From positions 1 to 64,000 of the forward strand of contig JUEO01000003.1 of assembly GCA_000817115.1 (NCBI GenBank): a stretch of 64,000 bases of DNA, in the 5' to 3' direction. Positions within the stretch are counted from its first letter, which is position 1, and each line of letters starts with the position of its first letter. This DNA comes from a marine actinobacterium MedAcidi-G2B. Lineage in GTDB: Bacteria; Actinomycetota; Acidimicrobiia; Acidimicrobiales; MedAcidi-G1. Shown here in pieces: positions 59,963 to 64,000 of the stretch. The notes beneath the pieces are model-generated. The model worked only from the letters and a program-made list of their open reading frames with translations. It was not told the origin of the DNA and did not search any database. A program made the position numbers and the translations under genes.

Positions 59963-60416
59963 TGTTTTCCTCTAACTGCTGGTGAACCCATTTCCCTACA
60001 GGATCATCTCCACCTGCCAAGAACCAGGCGTAATGAGCATGGAGACACTTAACCCCTCTTCTAGTCCCTCCGACACCAGCACTGGGACGATGACCTTTAT
60101 AAGAGTCTGGTATTTCGGCATCTCGTTCTTTGGCATACCGAAGATGTGCCTGAGCTAATTCATTAGGATCAACCTCAGCTTCGGCAGCTTTAACCCCTCC
60201 TAGTGATTCAAGTGTTCCGATTCGAGATCGGAGTTTTTCACCAACTAACCAATACAAAGTTGGCATAGGTTTACCGTCATCGAGTACCGGATAATTACGT
60301 ATCACGATTGGGTCCCCTGAATTATCTCTGACTACAACTTTGAATTTTCCTGATGGAGGCCGGCCAAGAAGCTCAGTTACTCTTTCGTATTCTTTCTGAG
60401 TCGAATCAACCATCAA
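59955..60416 (-). CDS. DUF501-family protein
   Basis: A 153-residue soluble protein with the DUF501 pattern: LLGRPPSGKFKVVVRDNSGDPIVIRNYPVLDDGKPMPTLYWLVG, RIGTLESLGGVKAAE and the His/Cys-rich GVGGTRRGVKCLHAHYAWFLAGGDDPVGKWV. The last block (C-x-H-x-H) might bind a metal. Function unknown. In actinobacteria it usually lies between a divIC/ftsB-like gene and ppx; here the ftsB side is replaced by a CoxG-like gene, 12 nt upstream. Confidence 0.9.
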   Translation of the reverse strand: MMVDSTQKEYERVTELLGRPPSGKFKVVVRDNSGDPIVIRNYPVLDDGKPMPTLYWLVGEKLRSRIGTLESLGGVKAAEAEVDPNELAQAHLRYAKERDAEIPDSYKGHRPSAGVGGTRRGVKCLHAHYAWFLAGGDDPVGKWVHQQLEENNE

Positions 60417-60428
60417 ATACTTAGGGGC

Positions 60429-61124
60429 CTAATTAACTATTACGAATATCACTATTACTATTGCTGCCACTATTGCCATCAAAAGAAGTGTTCGCTTTAG
60501 AACAAGGTTAAGGGCACGTTTTATAAAAAAACGAAGTACTCGCTTTAGAGCGGGAGCGCCAGCAGTACTAAGAAGATTTACTGCTTCAACTTCTTCTGAG
60601 TCCAGGATTCGTATGGATTCTCCTTCATCTTCTCTCTCAGAAGATGTCTTCTCTTGAGTCACCGTATCTTCGACTTCCGTATCTCCAGTTACTAGTTCAC
60701 TTAAATTATCTGCAAATTGATCTATAAGTTTCTTAGAAATATCAGCCATAACGCCGCGTCCAAATTGGGCCGCTTTGCCAGTGATTTTTAGATCTGTTGA
60801 TACTGTCACGTCTGTCTGATTCCCGTTAGAGACAAGTTGTGCTTCAATATCAGCAGAAGCATTTCCTGCACCTCGAGTATCGCGTCCCTCTCCCCTTATG
60901 ACTATGTGGTAATTGCTCTCATCTTTCTCAAGAAAAGTTGCCACTCCTTTGTACTGAGCTGAAATCGGTCCAACTTTAACCTTGACTATCCCGCGATATT
61001 CTTCGCCTTCTATTTCTTGAAGTTGAGCGCCAGGTAAACACGGAGCTATAAGTTCTACATTGGTAAAAAAGCTCCAAACTTTTTCTATTGGGGCCTCTAC
61101 GGAGAATTCGTTCACTAATTCCAT
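60429..61124 (-). CDS. CoxG-like SRPBCC protein with C-terminal membrane anchor
   Basis: A 231-residue protein of the CO-dehydrogenase subunit G (CoxG) type: MELVNEFSVEAPIEKVWSFFTNVELIAPCLPGAQLQEIEGEEYRGIVKVKVGPISAQYKG is the family signature, followed by ADIEAQLVSNGNQTDVTVSTDLKITGKAAQFGRGVMADIS. A charged linker leads to a C-terminal helix (TLLLMAIVAAIVIVIFVIV) that would anchor it to the membrane; CoxG-type proteins help dock the molybdenum hydroxylase at the membrane. It overlaps the MocA-like gene by ten bases, in the same operon as the Xdh/Cox maturation genes. Confidence 0.9.
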   Translation of the reverse strand: MELVNEFSVEAPIEKVWSFFTNVELIAPCLPGAQLQEIEGEEYRGIVKVKVGPISAQYKGVATFLEKDESNYHIVIRGEGRDTRGAGNASADIEAQLVSNGNQTDVTVSTDLKITGKAAQFGRGVMADISKKLIDQFADNLSELVTGDTEVEDTVTQEKTSSEREDEGESIRILDSEEVEAVNLLSTAGAPALKRVLRFFIKRALNLVLKRTLLLMAIVAAIVIVIFVIVN

Positions 61125-61672
61125 TTATCTAAGTCCTCTATGGTGTCTATATCATCTGGCCAGCCTTCGCAGGATACTTCAACAATAGGCAATGTGGCGC
61201 TCTTTAGAACATTTCTCGCACCTTGATCTCCACTAGCAGGAAGCTCCTCCCAAAACTCTTTATGAATTTTAAATGGTGGCCGGCGTTTACCTCCGTACGA
61301 ACCACACACTAATTTTCCAGGGTGTTTCAAAACTGAATTCCATGATTCTGAAGAGATCATGGGAGTGTCCGCTAAACCTAAGACTACTGAGTCATGGCCA
61401 ACAGATTTTGCATAACCAATCGCTAACTGTAAAGAACTAGCTTGACCGTTTTCCCAATTATGGTTATGCAACACGGTGTAATTATTAGGAATAAGTGACG
61501 ATAAATCCACTGCGCCAGTCACAACTACCAATTCATCAAAATCTTCTTGAAGCGGTGCTTCCAAAGACCATGAAATTAAAGGTTTACCCTTGAAAGGGTG
61601 GATTAATTTATGTTCTGGCCCTTTCCAACGAGAACCAGCACCAGCGGCCAGAATCACTGCACTAACAGTCAT
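61115..61672 (-). CDS. Nucleotidyltransferase, probable molybdenum-cofactor cytidylyltransferase (MocA/CoxX-like)
   Basis: A 185-residue GT-A-like transferase. AVILAAGAGSRWKGPEHKLIHPFKGKPLISW is the MobA/MocA nucleotide-binding start, and LGLADTPMISSESW carries the usual metal Asp. It would add CMP to molybdopterin to make the MCD cofactor needed by xanthine/CO dehydrogenase-type enzymes. Position between xdhC and coxG genes supports this over a generic NTP transferase. Confidence 0.85.
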   Translation of the reverse strand: MTVSAVILAAGAGSRWKGPEHKLIHPFKGKPLISWSLEAPLQEDFDELVVVTGAVDLSSLIPNNYTVLHNHNWENGQASSLQLAIGYAKSVGHDSVVLGLADTPMISSESWNSVLKHPGKLVCGSYGGKRRPPFKIHKEFWEELPASGDQGARNVLKSATLPIVEVSCEGWPDDIDTIEDLDKWN

Positions 61673-61675
61673 GCG

Positions 61676-62455
61676 TTAACCATGTATCGGACCTGCAGTG
61701 TCTTTGAGAGCATGCATAGGCCTTTTTGTCCGCAAGGCAATGATTTCTGAAACCACAGAGATTGCGGTTTCTTCAGGAGTTCTCGCCCCCAAGTCCATTC
61801 CAATCGGTGAACGTAGTCGAGTAATTTCTTTCTCACTAACTCCACTCTCTTTCAACCGCTCAAGCCGATCTTCATGAGTGCGACGCGATCCCATTACTCC
61901 GATATAGCCAACTTTTGTTTTTAAAGATGCCAGTACAGCCGGAACATCAAACTTATTGTCATGTGTAAGTATGCAAATTGCGTCTTGGGTATCCAAGGAA
62001 TAGCCAACTTGATCAATAAGACGATTCGGCCAATCCGCCACTACCTCATCTGCTTGTGGAAATCTTTTCTTAGTAGCAAAAATCTCTCGTGCATCACACA
62101 CTGTCACTCGATAGCCAAGCACTTTTGCCACTTTTACCAGTGCTCCCGTAAAATCAACTGCTCCAAAAATGAGCATCTGTGGTGGTGGAGCAAAAGATTC
62201 AATAAAAACTTGGATAGCTTCTTCTCGGGCTTCTCCATGCAGACCGTAGTGTCGTACTCCTGACCGACCAGCAGCTAATTCTCCAAGCGCATCCCGAGCA
62301 GCTACCCGATCTAACGATTCGTTTCCAAGTGTTCCTTCTAGAGACTTCTCTAATGGCTGAACTAAGAGTTTTGCTCCTTTATTTGTTCCTTCAATAACTG
62401 TCACCAGAGCAAAAGGGGTTTCTTCTTTTAAGAGCTTTGATAGTGATTCAAACAT
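61676..62455 (-). CDS. XdhC/CoxI-family maturation protein, long form
   Basis: A 259-residue XdhC-type protein that loads the Mo cofactor into a molybdenum hydroxylase and helps sulfurate it. The C-terminal Rossmann domain is complete (MLIFGAVDFTGALVKVAKVLGYRVTVCD, ILTHDNKFDVPAVLASL, VGYIGVMGSRRTHEDRLERL, RLRSPIGMDLGARTPEETAISVVSEI). The N-terminal domain is a degenerate version (TPFALVTVIEGTNKGAKLLVQ) without the G-S-V-S-G-G-C motif. That motif is in the separate small XdhC-N protein encoded 16 nt upstream. Confidence 0.92.
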   Translation of the reverse strand: MFESLSKLLKEETPFALVTVIEGTNKGAKLLVQPLEKSLEGTLGNESLDRVAARDALGELAAGRSGVRHYGLHGEAREEAIQVFIESFAPPPQMLIFGAVDFTGALVKVAKVLGYRVTVCDAREIFATKKRFPQADEVVADWPNRLIDQVGYSLDTQDAICILTHDNKFDVPAVLASLKTKVGYIGVMGSRRTHEDRLERLKESGVSEKEITRLRSPIGMDLGARTPEETAISVVSEIIALRTKRPMHALKDTAGPIHG

Positions 62456-62471
62456 CAGTACTGAGTCACCT

Positions 62472-62786
62472 CTACCAGTCCAGTGGCTCTAAAAATAGAT
62501 GAATGGTTCCACCACAAGTCAATCCCACAGCAAAAGCTTCGTCATCGCTATAACCAAAGGTCACTATTCTTCTGTCTTTTGACTCCATGATTTGTAGAGC
62601 TTCAGAAACAACTGCGCCCTCTACACAACCACCTGAAACCGAACCTGCAACTTCACCATCTTCGTTAACAGCCATTGAGGCCCCTGGTTCACGTGGTCCA
62701 GAACCTTCGAGATCCACAACTCGAGCGATAACGATTTGCTTGCCTGCTGAACGCCACTTTTCAAGATCGCCTAGTATTTCTCTCAT
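62472..62786 (-). CDS. XdhC N-terminal-domain protein
   Basis: A 104-residue protein equal to the XdhC_CoxI domain alone: VDLEGSGPREPGASMAVNEDGEVAGSVSGGCVEGAVVSEAL, with the conserved Cys of GSVSGGCVEG, and LTCGGTIHLFLEPL. In canonical XdhC this is fused to the Rossmann domain. Here it is a separate gene upstream of the long XdhC, so the two probably work as a complex. Confidence 0.93.
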   Translation of the reverse strand: MREILGDLEKWRSAGKQIVIARVVDLEGSGPREPGASMAVNEDGEVAGSVSGGCVEGAVVSEALQIMESKDRRIVTFGYSDDEAFAVGLTCGGTIHLFLEPLDW

Positions 62787-62822
62787 ATCTTCAGGCTAGG
62801 GCTTTTCTCATTTGAAAAACTG

Positions 62823-63941
62823 TCATTCGCTTACGACTTTTGCCAAGGTCTGTAGAGAAATTAAGTTATGTCCGGCCAGGAATTCATCCACATACGGCAA
62901 AGCTGCTGACATGCCTTTAGCTAATGGCTCATATCCAGGAGTTGCCTTCAAAGGATTCACCCAAACAATTTTATGAGAGACCAAAGCTAGGCGTTCCATC
63001 TGTTCTTCTAAAATTTCTGTTTCACCCCTATCCCAACCATCAGAAAGAATAACTACCGTTGCACCTCTAGCCATGCCACGTATACCCCACTCGTTATTAA
63101 ATAGTCGTAGGCCTTCCCCGAGTCTTGTGCCGCCAGACCAATCTGGAACTGTTCGCGCCGCACGAGTTAATGCAACGTCAGGATCTCTACTTGATAATTC
63201 TCGAGTCAAACGAGTTAAACGAGTTCCGAGTGTGAAAGCTTCTACTTGATTTCTTCCAACGATTGCTGCATGGACAAAACGAATGAGCGATCGTGCATAG
63301 CTTTCCATGGAACCGCTTACGTCTAATAAAAGAACAAGTCGACGCGGCCTTTCTCTAGAATTTCGAGAAAAAAGTTGGATCGGGTCTCCACCAAATCGAA
63401 GCGCAGCCTTCACAGTGCGGCGAAAATCTAAATACCTTCCATCGCGTGCTTTTTGAAGTCGGCGACTACGCTTAGTTGTCCCATATAAACGTAGATGCTT
63501 CATAATTTTATAAAGCTCTTCTAACTCTTTCTCTGAACATTTCGCAAAATCTTTTTCTGCCAATATTTCTGTTCGAGAATAACGAACATTTATGGCATCT
63601 TGTGTAATGTTTTCTGCTTCTTCATCTGTTTCAGGAGTTTCACCAAGTTCATCTAGTACCAACGTAAGAGGTTTAAGATCTGAAACTTCTAGAACAGTAG
63701 AAATTCCCAGATGCCAATGCTGATTGAATGCTGTATCGTAAATCGCAATTTCTTCAGGCTGTATTGCCAAAGTAACTCTGCCGGACCAATAAACGCCTTC
63801 TCGACGTTCTACTCCTATTTCTGCCAATGCCTTCCCGAATTCAAGAGTCGCTCCTAAAGGAATAGAAATTCCTTCTTCACGTAACACCTCAACAAACTCT
63901 ACGAGGTGCCTGTCGATAGTTCTCTCCAAAGATACTGACAA
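62823..63941 (-). CDS. CoxE-like von Willebrand factor A domain protein
   Basis: A 372-residue protein starting at TTG with AAGGA 6 nt upstream. It is of the CoxE type: a helical N-part (LVEFVEVLREEGISIPLGATLEFGKAL) and a VWA domain with a MIDAS motif DVSGSMESYARSL, later TRLGEGLRLFNNEW and VVILSDGWDRGETE. With the MoxR-type ATPase CoxD it inserts copper/sulfur or remodels the molybdenum hydroxylase active site. The coxD-like gene is cut by the window edge just upstream. Confidence 0.92.
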   Translation of the reverse strand: MSVSLERTIDRHLVEFVEVLREEGISIPLGATLEFGKALAEIGVERREGVYWSGRVTLAIQPEEIAIYDTAFNQHWHLGISTVLEVSDLKPLTLVLDELGETPETDEEAENITQDAINVRYSRTEILAEKDFAKCSEKELEELYKIMKHLRLYGTTKRSRRLQKARDGRYLDFRRTVKAALRFGGDPIQLFSRNSRERPRRLVLLLDVSGSMESYARSLIRFVHAAIVGRNQVEAFTLGTRLTRLTRELSSRDPDVALTRAARTVPDWSGGTRLGEGLRLFNNEWGIRGMARGATVVILSDGWDRGETEILEEQMERLALVSHKIVWVNPLKATPGYEPLAKGMSAALPYVDEFLAGHNLISLQTLAKVVSE

Positions 63942-63944
63942 TGG

Positions 63945-64000
63945 TCATCCTTGGCGAACAGCAGCTAAGACATCACCAAATCCTCGATTTCGGACACGTT
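63945..64000 (-). CDS. 3' end of a gene upstream of coxE, probably a MoxR-type AAA ATPase (CoxD-like)
   Basis: Minus-strand frame from the window edge to TGA at 63945-63947 reads RVRNRGFGDVLAAVRQG. It is only 17 codons, so the CoxD identity rests mostly on position: coxE genes are normally preceded by coxD, and the stop lies three bases from the coxE start. Absent from the ORF track because of truncation. Confidence 0.5.
   Translation of the reverse strand, partial: RVRNRGFGDVLAAVRQG

Noticed and set aside
1-64000. CRISPR array, prophage, IS element or rRNA operon
   Set aside because: I saw no spaced repeats, integrase, transposase, phage structural gene or rRNA signature anywhere in the window.

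Overview
The window is a gene-dense 64 kb stretch of bacterial chromosome with low GC (low 40s percent by eye). No gap longer than 300 bases lacks a gene. I see no prophage, insertion sequence, CRISPR array or rRNA. The gene content suggests a marine, low-GC actinobacterium, probably of the class Acidimicrobiia. This is an inference from four things: the phoH-ybeY-era / recO-uppS / glyQS core cluster, the DUF501-ppx pair, SCO6745-family and F420-type LLM proteins, and many acyl-CoA genes beside marine-type genes (a DmdA-like demethylase, AapJQMP-type amino acid uptake, a PuuD-like protein).

Layout. 1-1.5 kb: glycyl-tRNA synthetase and the start of an unknown gene. 1.6-7.2 kb: an RDD membrane protein, a glutamate-rich lipoprotein and a MacAB-like exporter whose adaptor carries peptidoglycan-binding and Calx-beta domains. 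7.2-14.8 kb: the core block recO-uppS, a DinG-like helicase, era-ybeY-phoH, a small Cys/Lys-rich protein and a lone sufB. 14.9-16.6 kb: alpha/beta hydrolase, gamma-carbonic-anhydrase-like protein and flavin reductase. 16.8-18.7 kb: a thioredoxin-domain protein followed by a UGSC-family selenoprotein. 18.7-26.2 kb: mutY, a thioredoxin-like protein, a hydroxyacid dehydrogenase, a MauE-like protein, an SCO6745-family protein, an acyl-CoA synthetase, a PuuD-like protein, an SDR and a cupredoxin lipoprotein. 26.3-29.9 kb: lipid kinase, a SelW-type selenoprotein, rubrerythrin, an Fe-S oxidoreductase and a DUF3501 protein, followed by a short GC-rich patch. 30.1-36.4 kb: YbaK-like deacylase, LLM oxidoreductase, a TetR regulator with a ferritin-like diiron protein, chorismate mutase, a second acyl-CoA synthetase and a phosphotriesterase-family hydrolase. 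36.5-42.8 kb: an aapJQMP-type transporter and a TauD-type dioxygenase. 42.8-48.2 kb: a beta-hydroxyacid dehydrogenase, an MBL hydrolase and a beta-oxidation-like trio (SDR, acyl-CoA dehydrogenase, thiolase). 48.2-50.9 kb: a DmdA-like demethylase and a BetA-like GMC oxidoreductase. 51-58.4 kb: threonine aldolase, flavin proteins, transporters, tRNA-Leu(UAA), an Fe-S nuclease and an enoyl-CoA hydratase. 58.4-64 kb: GNAT, ppx and DUF501, then a coxG-mocA-xdhC-coxE set that matures a molybdenum hydroxylase whose structural genes are outside the window.

The most notable result is two genes in which an in-frame TGA almost certainly encodes selenocysteine, both broken by the supplied ORF track. One is the UGSC protein (18205-18726, Sec95), co-transcribed with a CPTC thioredoxin-fusion partner. 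The other is a SelW/Rdx protein (27146-27415, C-x2-Sec) beside rubrerythrin-type redox genes. Each has a plausible bacterial SECIS hairpin directly after the TGA. The Sec machinery (selA, selB, selC, selD) is not in the window and must lie elsewhere if this reading is right.
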